Shown piece after piece: positions 10,072 to 19,694 of a stretch of DNA of 49,850 bases. The translations under genes and the position numbers were made by a program. Within the stretch, counting starts at the first letter, position 1; every line of letters starts with the position of its first letter. This DNA comes from Hyphomicrobiales bacterium. Lineage in GTDB: Bacteria; Pseudomonadota; Alphaproteobacteria; Rhizobiales; NORP267. The DNA lies in NCBI GenBank assembly GCA_030688605.1, contig JAUYJB010000039.1, forward strand, positions 1 through 49,850, in the 5' to 3' direction. The notes under the pieces were generated by a model that was not told the DNA's origin, did not search any database, and saw only the letters and a program-made list of their open reading frames with translations.

Positions 10072-10704
10072 ATGACCATGTCTTTGAAATTCCACCCGCA
10101 TGAACGCATTGCCCTGTTCATCGATGGGGCCAATCTGTACGCCACGACGAAGGCTCTCGGGTTCGACATCGACTATAAGCGGCTGCTCGCCGTCTTCAAC
10201 GGCGGCGGTTACTTGGTGCGCGCCTGTTACTACACGGCGCTTGCCGACGACCAGGAATATTCCTCGATCCGCCCACTGATCGACTGGCTCGACTATAACG
10301 GCTACAGGATGGTGACCAAGCCGACCAAGGAGTTCATCGATTCCGCCGGCCGGCGCAAGATCAAGGGCAATATGGACATCGAGCTGACCGTCGATGCCAT
10401 GGAAATGTCCGACCATATCGACCATATGGTGCTGTTTTCCGGCGATGGCGATTTCCGCAGCCTGATCGAGGCGATGCAGCGCAAGGGCAAGCGCGTGACC
10501 GTCATCTCGACGATCTGCACCGACCCGCCGATGGTCGCCGACGATCTGCGCCGCCAAGCCGACCGTTTCATCGATATCTCCGAGCTGATCGACGACATTG
10601 GCCGCGAGGCCTCCGAGCGGCCGGCGCCGCGCGCCCATTCGCGGCAGCAAGCTCAAGAGGCCGACGAACCTTTCGGCGAGGCGGATGACTATGACGGCGC
10701 CTGA
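10072..10704 (+). CDS. NYN-domain (LabA/DUF88) protein
   Basis: A 210-residue protein of the LabA/DUF88 group, a PIN-like fold predicted to be a metal-dependent ribonuclease. The acidic pocket is visible at D18 (FIDGANLY), D102 and D108 (GNMDIELTVDAM), and D125/D127 (FSGDGDF). The C-terminal 30 residues are low-complexity and acidic. Two in-frame ATG codons (10072 and 10078) are possible; a GAGG precedes the first. The gene is common in alphaproteobacteria beside folK or smpB, but its substrate is not established. Confidence 0.88.
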   Translation: MTMSLKFHPHERIALFIDGANLYATTKALGFDIDYKRLLAVFNGGGYLVRACYYTALADDQEYSSIRPLIDWLDYNGYRMVTKPTKEFIDSAGRRKIKGNMDIELTVDAMEMSDHIDHMVLFSGDGDFRSLIEAMQRKGKRVTVISTICTDPPMVADDLRRQADRFIDISELIDDIGREASERPAPRAHSRQQAQEADEPFGEADDYDGA

Positions 10705-10744
10705 CCCGCGCGCAAGCCAACGCCATTTCGGCTAACCGCTCCGC

Positions 10745-11392
10745 ATGACCGAGGCCACCGATACGGCTCCGGGCAAGGATTGCCCGTGCTGTCCGCGGCT
10801 TGTCGCCTTTCGCGCCCAACAGCGCCGGCTCCACCCCGACTGGCACAATGCGCCGGTTCCAAGCTTCGGCCCCCTCGACGCGCGGCTTCTGATTGTCGGC
10901 TTGGCGCCGGGATTGCAGGGAGCCAACCGCACGGGGCGCCCCTTCACCGGCGACTATGCGGGCGAGCTGCTCTATGCGACCTTGCTCAAATTCGGCTTCG
11001 CATCAGGGACTTACGCGGCCCGCGCCGATGACGGACTTGGCCTTGTCGGCTGCCGGATCACCAACGCGGTGCGCTGCGCTCCGCCGCAGAACAAGCCCTT
11101 GACAGCGGAGATTACCGCCTGCCGCTCGTTCCTCGGCGCCGAATTGGGCGCCATGGCCGGCCTGAAGGCGGTGCTCGCGCTCGGCCGCATCGCCCATGAC
11201 AGCGTCGTTGCCGCACTGAAGCTCAAGCGCGCCCATCTTCGCTTTGCCCACGGCGCCGGGCATGATCTCGGCAACAATTTGCGCCTGTTCGATAGCTATC
11301 ACTGCTCCCGCTACAACACCAATACGGGTCGGCTGACCCACGACATGTTCGAGCAGGTATTCGCCGAGATTGGCGATCACATCGCCGGCTGA
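10745..11392 (+). CDS. Uracil-DNA glycosylase, family 5 (UDGb type)
   Basis: A 215-residue iron-sulfur uracil-DNA glycosylase for base-excision repair. Four cysteines at C13, C16, C111 and C126 are spaced as in 4Fe-4S UDGs. Motif A is GLAPGLQGANRTGRPFTGD, with the family-5 ANRTG signature and without the catalytic Asp or Asn seen in other UDG families. The second motif is YHCSRYNTNTGRLT near 185-198. Family-5 enzymes remove uracil and some deaminated purines. It ends ten bases from the convergent smpB stop. Confidence 0.88.
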   Translation: MTEATDTAPGKDCPCCPRLVAFRAQQRRLHPDWHNAPVPSFGPLDARLLIVGLAPGLQGANRTGRPFTGDYAGELLYATLLKFGFASGTYAARADDGLGLVGCRITNAVRCAPPQNKPLTAEITACRSFLGAELGAMAGLKAVLALGRIAHDSVVAALKLKRAHLRFAHGAGHDLGNNLRLFDSYHCSRYNTNTGRLTHDMFEQVFAEIGDHIAG

Positions 11393-11402
11393 GGCGCCAT
11401 TT

Positions 11403-11873
11403 TCAGCCCTTTTCGCGTATGAGCCGCGCCTTTTCGCGGTCCCAGCTGCGCCGTTTCTGGGTTTCGCGCTTGTCATGCAGCTTCTTGCCGCGGGCGAGCG
11501 CCAGCTCCAGCTTGGCGATGCCGCGATCGCTGAAATAGAGCCTGAGCGGCACCAGCGTCATTCCCTCGCGCCGCACCGCGCCGATGAGCCGGGCGATCTG
11601 GCGCTTGTGCAGCAACAGCTTACGGTCGCGGCGCTCTTCGTGGTTGAAGCGCCCGGCCTGAGCGTAAACGGGAATCGTGGCGTTGAGCAGGAAAAGCTCG
11701 CCGTTCTTCGGGCTTGCATAAGCCTCGGCGATGCTCGCCTTGCCCTCGCGCAGCGACTTGACCTCGCTTCCGGTGAGCGCCAGGCCCGCTTCAACGGTCT
11801 CCAGGATCTCGTAATTGTGCCGCGCCTTGCGGTTGAAGGCGACGATGCGCCGGGAAGGGTCCTGTTTGGTCAT
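11403..11873 (-). CDS. smpB: SsrA-binding protein SmpB
   Basis: A 156-residue tmRNA partner that delivers SsrA to stalled ribosomes in trans-translation. It has the conserved [11 protein letters not shown]-terminus, the [16 protein letters not shown] core, and a basic tail ([23 protein letters not shown]) that enters the mRNA channel. It begins with ATG at 11873, about 30 bases downstream of dapA, so it may be cotranscribed with dapA. The tmRNA gene itself is not in this window. Confidence 0.97.
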   Translation of the reverse strand: MTKQDPSRRIVAFNRKARHNYEILETVEAGLALTGSEVKSLREGKASIAEAYASPKNGELFLLNATIPVYAQAGRFNHEERRDRKLLLHKRQIARLIGAVRREGMTLVPLRLYFSDRGIAKLELALARGKKLHDKRETQKRRSWDREKARLIREKG

Positions 11874-11902
11874 CGCTCATCGCACGCTCTGCCGTTGCGC
11901 GC

Positions 11903-12784
11903 TCAGCCGTTGAAGAGGCCCGCATGGACCAGCGCCGCGCGCACCGCGCTCTTGGTCGATTGCGCGATCGGAACCAGCGGCAGCCGCGTCTTGGCGCTGC
12001 ACAGGCCGAGGAGCTCGGCCGCATACTTGACCGGGCCGGGGCTGGTTTCCACAAACAGGGCCTGATGCAGCGGCATCAGCCGATCCTGGAGGGTCAGCGC
12101 GGCGGCAAAGTCGCCTGCAAGGCAGGCCCTCTGGAATTCGGCGCACAGCGCCGGAGCGACATTCGCGGTCACCGAGATGCAGCCGTGACCGCCGTGGGCC
12201 ATGAAGCCGAGGGCGGTCGCGTCCTCGCCGGAGAGCTGGTTGAAATCGGGGCCCAGGGCGAGCCGCTGCTGGCTCACCCGGCCGACATTCGCGGTGGCGT
12301 CCTTGACGCCGACGATGTTGGGGCAGTCCTTGTGCAGCCGGGCCATGGTCTCGACCGACATGTCGACGACGCTGCGGCCGGGAATGTTGTAGATCAGGAT
12401 GGCGATATCCACCGCCGTGGCGATCGCCCGGTAATGCTGATACAGCCCCTCCTGGGTCGGCTTGTTATAATAGGGACAGACGATGAGGGCCGCGTCGGCG
12501 CCGACCTTCTTGGCGTGACGGGTAAGCTCGATCGCCTCGGCGGTCGAATTGGAGCCGGTGCCGGCGATCACCGGCACGCGACGAGCGGCCGTTTCGATGG
12601 TGAGATCCACGACCCGCCGGTGCTCCTCGTGCGACAGGGTCGGTGATTCGCCGGTGGTGCCCACCGGCACGAGCCCGTTTGTCCCCTGCCCGATCTGCCA
12701 GGAGACCAGATCCTGAAACGCCTTTTCGTCGATCTTGTCGCCGTTCATCGGGGTGATGAGGGCCGTGATCGATCCTTTGAACAT
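11903..12784 (-). CDS. dapA: 4-hydroxy-tetrahydrodipicolinate synthase
   Basis: A 293-residue TIM-barrel enzyme condensing pyruvate with aspartate semialdehyde, the first committed step to lysine and diaminopimelate. Visible active-site residues are T43-T44 (VGTTGES), Y132 (IYNIPGRS) and the Schiff-base lysine K161 (GVKDATANV). The open frame runs upstream, but ATG at 12784 (MFKGSI) is the family start and has GGAG nine bases before it. It is divergent from the lytic transglycosylase gene, and both act toward peptidoglycan. Confidence 0.97.
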   Translation of the reverse strand: MFKGSITALITPMNGDKIDEKAFQDLVSWQIGQGTNGLVPVGTTGESPTLSHEEHRRVVDLTIETAARRVPVIAGTGSNSTAEAIELTRHAKKVGADAALIVCPYYNKPTQEGLYQHYRAIATAVDIAILIYNIPGRSVVDMSVETMARLHKDCPNIVGVKDATANVGRVSQQRLALGPDFNQLSGEDATALGFMAHGGHGCISVTANVAPALCAEFQRACLAGDFAAALTLQDRLMPLHQALFVETSPGPVKYAAELLGLCSAKTRLPLVPIAQSTKSAVRAALVHAGLFNG

Positions 12785-12947
12785 GGCGCTTTGCTCCGTT
12801 TTTCCGTCGCTCGGGCGGGCGCCGAGAATAGAGCATTCTCCACCCATATGGAATTATTTGACTGGAACCCAGAATTAAGCACAGCTGTTTGTACATCGTA
12901 TACGCTGATTTGCTAAACTTGCCGGCCGAAATGGCGGAGATTCGCGA

Positions 12948-15164
12948 ATGACACGATGGGAGCGGCGGCGCGCAGGTCTGATCGCCGGATTCCTTTTGCA
13001 GTCGGCAGCCCTCGTCGCGGCCGACCCGCCGGGCGCGGGCGCGGCCACCGCTCCGCTTCCTGCCCTGCGCCCGGGCCCCGATTTCGCCGCCGGCGTCAGC
13101 AGAAATACGCCGATCCCGTGGCTGCGGCCCGACGATGAGGCGCTCGCCCCAGATTCGGAACTCGGCGCGCGCGGCAGCGGCGATACGCCGATCCCATGGC
13201 CGCGACCCGGCGATGTGGCACTGTCACAGATCGTGCCCAACGAAGACTTCCTGACCCTGCGCGCGGCGATTGCGGCGATGCGCGAGAACGATTTTGCGAC
13301 CGCACAGTCCAAACGCGCCCAATTGCAGGCGCCCGTCGCGCGCATCCTGTTCGATTGGCTTTATGCCCGCGACAGGGCGTTCACCGCCGGCTATGCCCGC
13401 ATCGCCGCCTTCCTGCGCGCGCACCCCGACTGGCCGAACCGGGATCTGTTGCGCGCCCGCATGGAGACGGTGCTGTTCGAACAGGGCTCGCCCACCGAGG
13501 CGGTGATGGCCGCCTTCGCCGCCATGCCGCCCGAGACGGGTCCCGGCAAGGCGGCGCTGGCCTTTGCGCTGCTCGAGAGGGGCGACAAGGCGCAAGCCGC
13601 GAAATGGGCCCGCGACGCGTGGGAGAACCACACGCTGAGCCCGGCCCAGGAGGCGGCGATCCTGACGAAATTCGCCGACGTGCTGACGAAACAGAACCAC
13701 AAGGCGCGGCTCGACCGATTGCTCTATGCCGACCATTCGGCGGCGGCGCTGCGCGCCGCAAAGCGGCTCGGGGAGGAGGCGGTGGCGCTGGCGAAGGCGC
13801 GCGATGCGGTCTCCAAACAATCGCGCAGCGCCGGAAAGCTGCTGGGCGCCCTGAAGGGTGAAACCCGCAAGGACCCCGTCGCGCTTCTCAGCCGCATCCA
13901 GTGGCTGCGCCGCGACGGCAAGGATGTCGAGGCGGCCAAGCTGATGCTGACCGCGCCGAGCGACGCGGACGCCGTCACCGATGTCTGGCAATGGTGGGAG
14001 GAGCGGCGCATCCTTATCCGCCGGTTGCTCGACCGCGGCAATCCCAAGACGGCTTACAAGATCGCCACGGGGCACGCCGCCGAAAGCGGCCTTGCCTTCG
14101 CGGAGGGCGAGTTCCACGCCGGTTGGGTGGCGCTGCGTTATCTGAACAAGCCGGAAACGGCGCTGACCCATTTCGAGGCACTGCGCCTGAAGGTCTCGAC
14201 GGACTTGAGCCTGTCGCGCGCCTATTATTGGCTCGGCCGCGGCTTCGAGGCGCTCAAGCGCGTCGAGGACGCCCGGTCAAACTATCAACACGCGGCCCGC
14301 TACGAGACCACCTACTATGGCCAGCTTGCCAGGCTCAAGCTGGGCATGCCGGCGGCGCTCTCGCTCAGCCCCTCCGCGCCGCCGACAGTGGCGGAGCGCG
14401 ACCGCTTTTTCGGCCGCGAGCTGGTGCGCGCGACAAGGCTCCTCGGCGAGCTCGGCGAGACGGGGCTTGCCGGCACTTTCCTCATCGAGCTCGCCTCGAG
14501 CCTCGACGAACCGGTGGAAATTGCAATGGCCGGTCAGCTTGCCCGCGATTTCGGAATTCCCCATGTGGCGCTGCGGATGGGCAAGATCGCCGCGGCGCGC
14601 AACCGGCCGGTTCCCGAGCTTGCCTTCCTCACCGGGGTGGTCCCCGATTTTCCGTCGCACGGCGCGCCGGTCGAGCGGGCGCTTGTGCACGCGGTGGCGC
14701 GCCAGGAAAGCTCGTTCAACGCCGCCGCCGTCAGCCCGGCCGGCGCCCGCGGGCTGATGCAGCTGATGCCGGCAACCGCGAAGCGGACCGCGCGCGCCTT
14801 CGACCTTGCCTATTCGCCCGACCGGCTCACCACCGACCCGGCCTACAATGCCGCCATGGGCGCCGCCCATCTCGGGCAGTTGGTCGCGGAATACGCCGGC
14901 TCCTACGTCATGACCATCGCCGCCTACAATGCGGGCGGGCCGCGGGTCAAGCAGTGGGTCGCCGCTTTCGGCGATCCGCGCCGGGCTCAGGTCGATCCGA
15001 TCGACTGGATCGAGCGCATCCCGTTTTCGGAGACGCGCAACTACGTGCAGCGGGTGCTGGAGAATTTGCAGGTCTATCGCGCGCGCCTCAACGGCGACAC
15101 CCACCCGATCGAACTCGTCGCCGATCTGACGCGGGGCCGGGCGTCGGCTGTCAGACGCCAGTAA
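12948..15164 (+). CDS. slt: Soluble lytic murein transglycosylase
   Basis: A 738-residue periplasmic enzyme cleaving the MurNAc-GlcNAc bond with formation of 1,6-anhydro-MurNAc. An N-terminal hydrophobic segment (about residues 9-25) ending AALVAA looks like a signal peptide. A proline-rich linker (about 35-92) follows, then a long alpha-helical superhelical region. The C-terminal SLT domain has the catalytic E587 in ARQESSFN, then GLMQLMPATA and AAYNAGG. The linker holds two copies of a TPIPWxRPxDxAL motif at about 54-66 and 80-92, 26 residues apart. It is read away from dapA and ends before a strong terminator. Confidence 0.93.
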   Translation: MTRWERRRAGLIAGFLLQSAALVAADPPGAGAATAPLPALRPGPDFAAGVSRNTPIPWLRPDDEALAPDSELGARGSGDTPIPWPRPGDVALSQIVPNEDFLTLRAAIAAMRENDFATAQSKRAQLQAPVARILFDWLYARDRAFTAGYARIAAFLRAHPDWPNRDLLRARMETVLFEQGSPTEAVMAAFAAMPPETGPGKAALAFALLERGDKAQAAKWARDAWENHTLSPAQEAAILTKFADVLTKQNHKARLDRLLYADHSAAALRAAKRLGEEAVALAKARDAVSKQSRSAGKLLGALKGETRKDPVALLSRIQWLRRDGKDVEAAKLMLTAPSDADAVTDVWQWWEERRILIRRLLDRGNPKTAYKIATGHAAESGLAFAEGEFHAGWVALRYLNKPETALTHFEALRLKVSTDLSLSRAYYWLGRGFEALKRVEDARSNYQHAARYETTYYGQLARLKLGMPAALSLSPSAPPTVAERDRFFGRELVRATRLLGELGETGLAGTFLIELASSLDEPVEIAMAGQLARDFGIPHVALRMGKIAAARNRPVPELAFLTGVVPDFPSHGAPVERALVHAVARQESSFNAAAVSPAGARGLMQLMPATAKRTARAFDLAYSPDRLTTDPAYNAAMGAAHLGQLVAEYAGSYVMTIAAYNAGGPRVKQWVAAFGDPRRAQVDPIDWIERIPFSETRNYVQRVLENLQVYRARLNGDTHPIELVADLTRGRASAVRRQ

Positions 15165-15218
15165 CCGGAACGCAGAGCTTGGATTTCCGGCCGTCGGATA
15201 ACCGATGGCCGAAACGAA

Positions 15219-15246
15219 AACCCCGGTGGCCTAAGCCACCGGGGTT
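15219..15246 (-). terminator. Rho-independent terminator of the porin gene
   Basis: A perfect 12-base-pair stem (15219-15230 with 15235-15246) with a CTAA loop lies between the convergent slt and porin genes. On the minus strand the stem is followed by TTTTCGTTT, so it best fits the porin transcript, whose stop is 28 bases away. On the plus strand the downstream tract is weaker, so it may act in both directions. Confidence 0.85.
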
Positions 15247-15273
15247 CGATTCTTGTTCTATCCTAAGAGAGGA

Positions 15274-16530
15274 TCAGAAGCTGCGGGTGGCCTGTGCACC
15301 GACCGCGATCGCGGAGGCCGTGCACGATGCGAATCCGGCAGCGATACACTGAGCCTGGGTCCCAGTGATCTTGTTCTGGGTCCAGACCACCTCGACGCCG
15401 AGGTCCAACTGCGGGACGATCGTCCACACCAGGTTCGCCCACACGGAGGTTGCCGTGTCGATATTCAGCACGTTGTGAAAGTCCGCGTCATAGTCGTTGT
15501 TCGCATGCGAAGCCGCGATGGTCGAGCGCAGGGTCTGCGACCAGTAGTGCTCCCAGCCGCCAACGACCGCCCAGCCCGAGATCGATACGCTGCCGCCCGG
15601 AAGATTGTCGCTCCAGCTGTAAGGAGCACCGGTGTCGATGGCGCCCATATGGCCATCGGCATAGGCGCCCGCGAGATAGATCACGTCACCCATGGTGCCC
15701 GGCACGTCGATGGCGACGCTGAGCATGGTCGCCCAGCCGACTTCCCGACGATTGACGTTCGGAGCGAGGAAACCGGTACCGGAGGCCTGATGCACGGCGC
15801 CCGAGAGCTGCGCCGAACCCCAGGAACCCTTGATCTGGATGTTGGCGACGAAATCCGGAACCTCGTTGCGGCTGTCAATGATATGGGAACCTTCGAAGTC
15901 TCCGCCTTGCATAAACGCCGGATCCTCGATCGCGACGTTGATGGTGACGCCGTTGCCGACATTGAACGTGTAGCGGATCTGCACCGCACGCACCGTCCGC
16001 TGGTCGCCGACCGCGGCGAAAACTTCGATATGCTGCTCCGGCGTACCGGGCCCCGAGCGGAAGGTCGACCAGGTCTTGCCCATCAACCAGTTGCCGATCT
16101 GGATGAAGGCGTGACGCAAGGTGAAGTTGCCACCGGAGTTGCCGTTGTTGTCCGTGGCCCACATTTCGATAAAGGCGCGGACAACGCCAAATTCGGTCGC
16201 GTTGCGGATGTCGAAATTCAACCGCCCCTGTGCGCCCATGAAGAACGTGTTGTCCGTCGTGTGAAGGTCGTCCCTGACACCGTATTCGTCGATGCCTTCA
16301 CCCGTCGTCCAGTCTTCATCGGCACCGCCAATCCACGCCTTGGCATAGCCACCGATCTTGAAGCAAAGGTCGGAGCCGGGATATTCGATGAACCCGGCCG
16401 TGTCGCAACGCCACACCGGTTCGCGGCCCTTGACCGCTTCCGGCGCGTCCGCTGCCTGCGCAACCGTGCCCGCCGTGAACAGCATTGCCGCCCCCGCCGA
16501 GCCCAGAAGCAATGTTCTCAAAGCCTTCAT
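15274..16530 (-). CDS. Outer-membrane porin, Hyphomicrobiales porin family
   Basis: A 418-residue trimeric porin of the porin_2 type that would allow passive diffusion of small solutes. The signal peptide is MKALRTLLLGSAGAAMLFTA with cleavage likely after AQA. The mature N-terminus carries the family pattern: two cysteines flanking an FIEYPGSD stretch, then IGGYAKAW. The protein ends in phenylalanine (ATRSF), the usual beta-barrel assembly signal. ATG at 16530 is chosen because GGAGG precedes it and the signal peptide begins there; the open frame upstream is leader. It is a single-gene unit with its own terminator. Confidence 0.92.
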   Translation of the reverse strand: MKALRTLLLGSAGAAMLFTAGTVAQAADAPEAVKGREPVWRCDTAGFIEYPGSDLCFKIGGYAKAWIGGADEDWTTGEGIDEYGVRDDLHTTDNTFFMGAQGRLNFDIRNATEFGVVRAFIEMWATDNNGNSGGNFTLRHAFIQIGNWLMGKTWSTFRSGPGTPEQHIEVFAAVGDQRTVRAVQIRYTFNVGNGVTINVAIEDPAFMQGGDFEGSHIIDSRNEVPDFVANIQIKGSWGSAQLSGAVHQASGTGFLAPNVNRREVGWATMLSVAIDVPGTMGDVIYLAGAYADGHMGAIDTGAPYSWSDNLPGGSVSISGWAVVGGWEHYWSQTLRSTIAASHANNDYDADFHNVLNIDTATSVWANLVWTIVPQLDLGVEVVWTQNKITGTQAQCIAAGFASCTASAIAVGAQATRSF

Positions 16531-16982
16531 TGGAACCTCCGTCTTAACATCTGTGCCCGGATCTGGGCTCCGGCCGCAAACCGCGGCATTTCCCTCAAGT
16601 CCGGATCGCGCCTCGCGCCCCACTCGGCATTCAGCGTGCTCGAACTGTACCGAAAGCGAATTACCGCATACAACAGCAAAATCATCATTTGTGGCGGTCA
16701 TAGAGAACTTTGGATGACCCATGTGGCAAAAATACCACGGAGCCACGGCCTAAGGGCTTCAAAGTCTTGCCACTTTCTTAAGAAACTTCGCTCAAATCGC
16801 CGAAGAATCAACGCGAGCCCCCACCGCGAGCGTTGCTGCGCCGTCGCGTCGGAGGCCGATTCGGAACGCGCCGACAGCCGATCCGGCGCCTGGAGATGCC
16901 ATCGGCCGCGCCGGGGGCGGTGTGGGCGAGCCGCGACGACTCGACTTGCCGCGCCCCCCGCGGCCGCACGGGCGAATCAAAC
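16531..16982. other. Porin leader and promoter region
   Basis: This interval of 452 bases has no supported gene. It holds the perfect 12-base palindrome TTTCTTAAGAAA at 16774-16785 and a nearby dyad GTGG-N8-CCAC at about 16723-16738. Both lie upstream of the porin on its strand and could be operator or leader elements. No clear sigma-70 promoter stands out. Confidence 0.4.
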
Positions 16983-18530
16983 TCAGATCCGCTTGTCGCG
17001 GTCGGACCAGAATTCCTCGCGCAGCACGTTCTTCTGGATCTTGCCGACCGGCGTCTTGGGAAACTCGGTCACGAATCTCACCAGGCGCGGCCGCTTGAAG
17101 CGGGCGAGCCGTCCCATGCAATGCTCGACGATCCGTTTCTCGTCCAGAATCGCGCCCGATTTCAACACGATGAAGGCGGCCGGAACCTCGCCCCAGACCT
17201 CGTCCGGAATTCCGAAAACGGCGCATTCGCCGACTTCCGCCAGCTCGTAGATGACGAGCTCGATTTCCTTGGGAAAGACGTTCTCGCCGCCGGAGATGAT
17301 CATGTCCTTGGAGCGGTCGACGAGGGTGATGAAACCGTCCTCGTCGATCCGCGCCAGGTCCCCGGACCAGCCCCAGCCATCGCCATGGCGGAAGAATTCC
17401 GCCGTCTGTTCCGGCTCGCCGTAATATTCGAGCATCAGATTGTCGCCGCGCGAGACCACCTCGCCGATCTCCCCCGGCTCGACCGGCGTACCGTCGGGGC
17501 GGACGACGCGGATGTCGACATTGATCGCCTGGCGGCCGACGGCGCCGAGCTTTTCGGGCAGATACCAGTGGCGCAGCACGACGACCATACCCATCTCCGA
17601 CTGGCCGTAGTTCTGGGTGATCATCAGCTCGGGAAACATCCGCATCAGCTCGATCTGCACCCAGTCCGGCATCGGCGCGCCGGCAAAATTGGCCTTGCGC
17701 CAGCTCTTCAACCGCTCCGGCTTGAACGCGGGATCGGCCAGCAAGCGGGTCGCCTGGGTCGGCACCATGAAGCTGGTGTTCACGCCATGCTTCTCGGCGA
17801 TCTCCATGAAGCCTTGCGGCGACCATTTGGGCAGGAACACGGTGACGGCGCCGGCCAGGATGGCCGGCTGGAATGTGAGGTGCAGGGCGGCGATGTGATA
17901 GAGCGGCGTGACGACGCCGACCACGTCGCGCTCGTCGATCATCTGCTCGATCATCGCCGTATAGGCGGTGATGGAACGGGCCCTGTGATCGCACAGAACG
18001 CCCTTCGGCCGACCCGTGGTGCCGCCGGTATAGGTCATGCAGTATGGGTCGCGCTCGTCGATCGCCACATCGGGCGGCTGGCGCGGCTGATTGGCGATGA
18101 AGGTATAGAAGTCGACCGCGTCGATGCCGTTGGCCTCGCCGATCGAGACGATCTTCTTGAGCCGTCCTCCGACCCGGGGCAGCAGCTTGGCGACGTCCGC
18201 CGCGACCACCGCGTCGAAGATCAGCGCCTCGACGTCGGTCTTCTCGATCGCGTAGGCCAGCTCGTCGACGGTGTGCAGCAACGACAGATTGTTCAGCACA
18301 TAGCCGGTGCGTGCGGCGCCGAAGAAGACGATGCCGTATTCGATGATGTTCCGGGCGAGAATGGCGATTTTCCCGCCCTTGCCGAGGTTGAGCGCCAGCA
18401 GCGCGTGGGCCAGCTGGTTGGCTCGATCGTCGAGCTCGCGATAGCTGATCTGCCGATCGTCGCAGACGATTGCCGGCTTATCCGCGAAGCGGTCGGCCGA
18501 GCGGCGCAGCATCTCGCCCGTCAGCATCAT
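16983..18530 (-). CDS. Acyl-CoA synthetase (AMP-dependent ligase)
   Basis: A 515-residue ANL-superfamily enzyme that would activate a carboxylic acid, probably a fatty acid, to its CoA thioester through an acyl-adenylate. Visible motifs are the P-loop YTGGTTGRPKG, NYGQSE (A5-like), WSGDLARIDEDG and a C-terminal lysine in PVGKIQKNVLRE that serves in adenylation. The open frame begins at 18563, but adjacent ATG codons at 18530 and 18527 (MMLTGEML) start the typical N-terminus. The acid substrate cannot be told from sequence. It stands between the porin and hydrolase genes, all on the minus strand. Confidence 0.87.
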   Translation of the reverse strand: MMLTGEMLRRSADRFADKPAIVCDDRQISYRELDDRANQLAHALLALNLGKGGKIAILARNIIEYGIVFFGAARTGYVLNNLSLLHTVDELAYAIEKTDVEALIFDAVVAADVAKLLPRVGGRLKKIVSIGEANGIDAVDFYTFIANQPRQPPDVAIDERDPYCMTYTGGTTGRPKGVLCDHRARSITAYTAMIEQMIDERDVVGVVTPLYHIAALHLTFQPAILAGAVTVFLPKWSPQGFMEIAEKHGVNTSFMVPTQATRLLADPAFKPERLKSWRKANFAGAPMPDWVQIELMRMFPELMITQNYGQSEMGMVVVLRHWYLPEKLGAVGRQAINVDIRVVRPDGTPVEPGEIGEVVSRGDNLMLEYYGEPEQTAEFFRHGDGWGWSGDLARIDEDGFITLVDRSKDMIISGGENVFPKEIELVIYELAEVGECAVFGIPDEVWGEVPAAFIVLKSGAILDEKRIVEHCMGRLARFKRPRLVRFVTEFPKTPVGKIQKNVLREEFWSDRDKRI

Positions 18531-18708
18531 GGCGTGAGTCCGTCGTCGCCTGTGTTTCCCCAACCGAAAGTTCGGTCAAATTGGGGTCGTTCGCAACCCG
18601 ATACGGTGTCGCAACGCGAATTCTGTCAGGCAACCCGGAAAAAATGCCCGCCGACCGGCACGGATGCCAGCCGGCGCAAAGACTCTTGCGATGTCCTGGC
18701 CGCCGGTC

Positions 18709-19590
18709 TCAGCCGGCGAGGCTTTCCTTGAAAAAGGCGATGGTCCGCGACCAGGCGAGGTCGGCCGCCTCCTTGTTGTAACGGGCCGCGTTGGTGTCGT
18801 TATTGAAGGCGTGGTTGGCGCCCTCATAGATGAAGATCCGGTAGTCGGTTCCCGCCTCTTTCAGCGCCGCCTCAAAGGCCGGAATGCCGGCGTTGATGCG
18901 CTGGTCGAGGCCGGCGTAATGCAGCAGCAGCTTGGCCATGATCCTCGGTACATCCGCCGCGGCGGGCTGACCGCCGTAATAAGGCACGGCGGCGGCGACA
19001 TCGGGCGAATGGACCGCCGTCTGGTTGACGAGGCTGCCGCCCCAGCAGAAGCCGACGACGCCGACCTTGCCATTCGAGGATGGATGCGACATCAGGAACG
19101 ATACGGCGGCGACGGAATTCTCGACCGTCTGGCCCGCGTCGAGCTTGCCGATCATGTCGCGCGCCACATCCTCGTCCGCGGGGGTGCCGCCGGACGGCGA
19201 CAGGAAGTCGACGCCCAGCGCGAGGAATCCCTCCGCGGTGACGCGGCGGGCGACATCTTCGATATGCGGATTGAGGCCGCGATTCTCATGAATGACGAGC
19301 ACCGCCGGCAGCTTGCCGGACGCGTCAGCCGGCATCGCCAGATAGCCCATCATGTCTCCGGATGCCCCGGGAAAAGTGATCTTCTCGATCTTCAGACTTG
19401 GATCGTCGGGAGCGATCATGGCGGCCTGGGCATAGTCGTTCTCGATCAGCGGCAAGATCGCGGCGGCGGCCACGGTGGAGCCTGCGACCTTGGTCAGTTT
19501 GTCCAGGAATCCCCGGCGGTCCAGGGTCAAATGCGTGTACTCGTCGTAAATCCGGATCATCTCTTGGGTAATCTTGACGGGCTCGTTCAT
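18709..19590 (-). CDS. Dienelactone hydrolase family protein with Tat-like N-terminus
   Basis: A 293-residue alpha/beta hydrolase close to the YghX/dienelactone hydrolase group. The triad candidates are the cysteine nucleophile in GFCWGGS, an Asp in YAGLDQRI and a His in EGANHAF. Residues about 25-47 read DRRGFLDKLTKVAGS then a hydrophobic run to AQA, resembling a twin-arginine signal preceded by an unusually long charged stretch. ATG at 19590 (MNEPVK) is chosen because AGAAGGAT precedes it. Physiological substrate is unknown; true dienelactones are only one option. Confidence 0.83.
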   Translation of the reverse strand: MNEPVKITQEMIRIYDEYTHLTLDRRGFLDKLTKVAGSTVAAAAILPLIENDYAQAAMIAPDDPSLKIEKITFPGASGDMMGYLAMPADASGKLPAVLVIHENRGLNPHIEDVARRVTAEGFLALGVDFLSPSGGTPADEDVARDMIGKLDAGQTVENSVAAVSFLMSHPSSNGKVGVVGFCWGGSLVNQTAVHSPDVAAAVPYYGGQPAAADVPRIMAKLLLHYAGLDQRINAGIPAFEAALKEAGTDYRIFIYEGANHAFNNDTNAARYNKEAADLAWSRTIAFFKESLAG

Positions 19591-19694
19591 ATCCTTCTCC
19601 CAAACTTTGGATTTCAAGATGGTGCGCGGCCAGGCGAGACCAATCCGCCGGCCGCCATGCACCCCATGGTTTTCGCTGAACGAGCATAGGCAAA

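Noticed and set aside
9767-10075. A 102-residue plus-strand frame between folK and the NYN gene
   Set aside because: It covers the divergent promoter region, overlaps the folK start, and shows no domain or good ribosome binding site.
15253-17250. A 665-residue plus-strand open frame antisense to the porin
   Set aside because: The porin has a signal peptide, C-terminal Phe and terminator on the other strand. The antisense frame has no family features.
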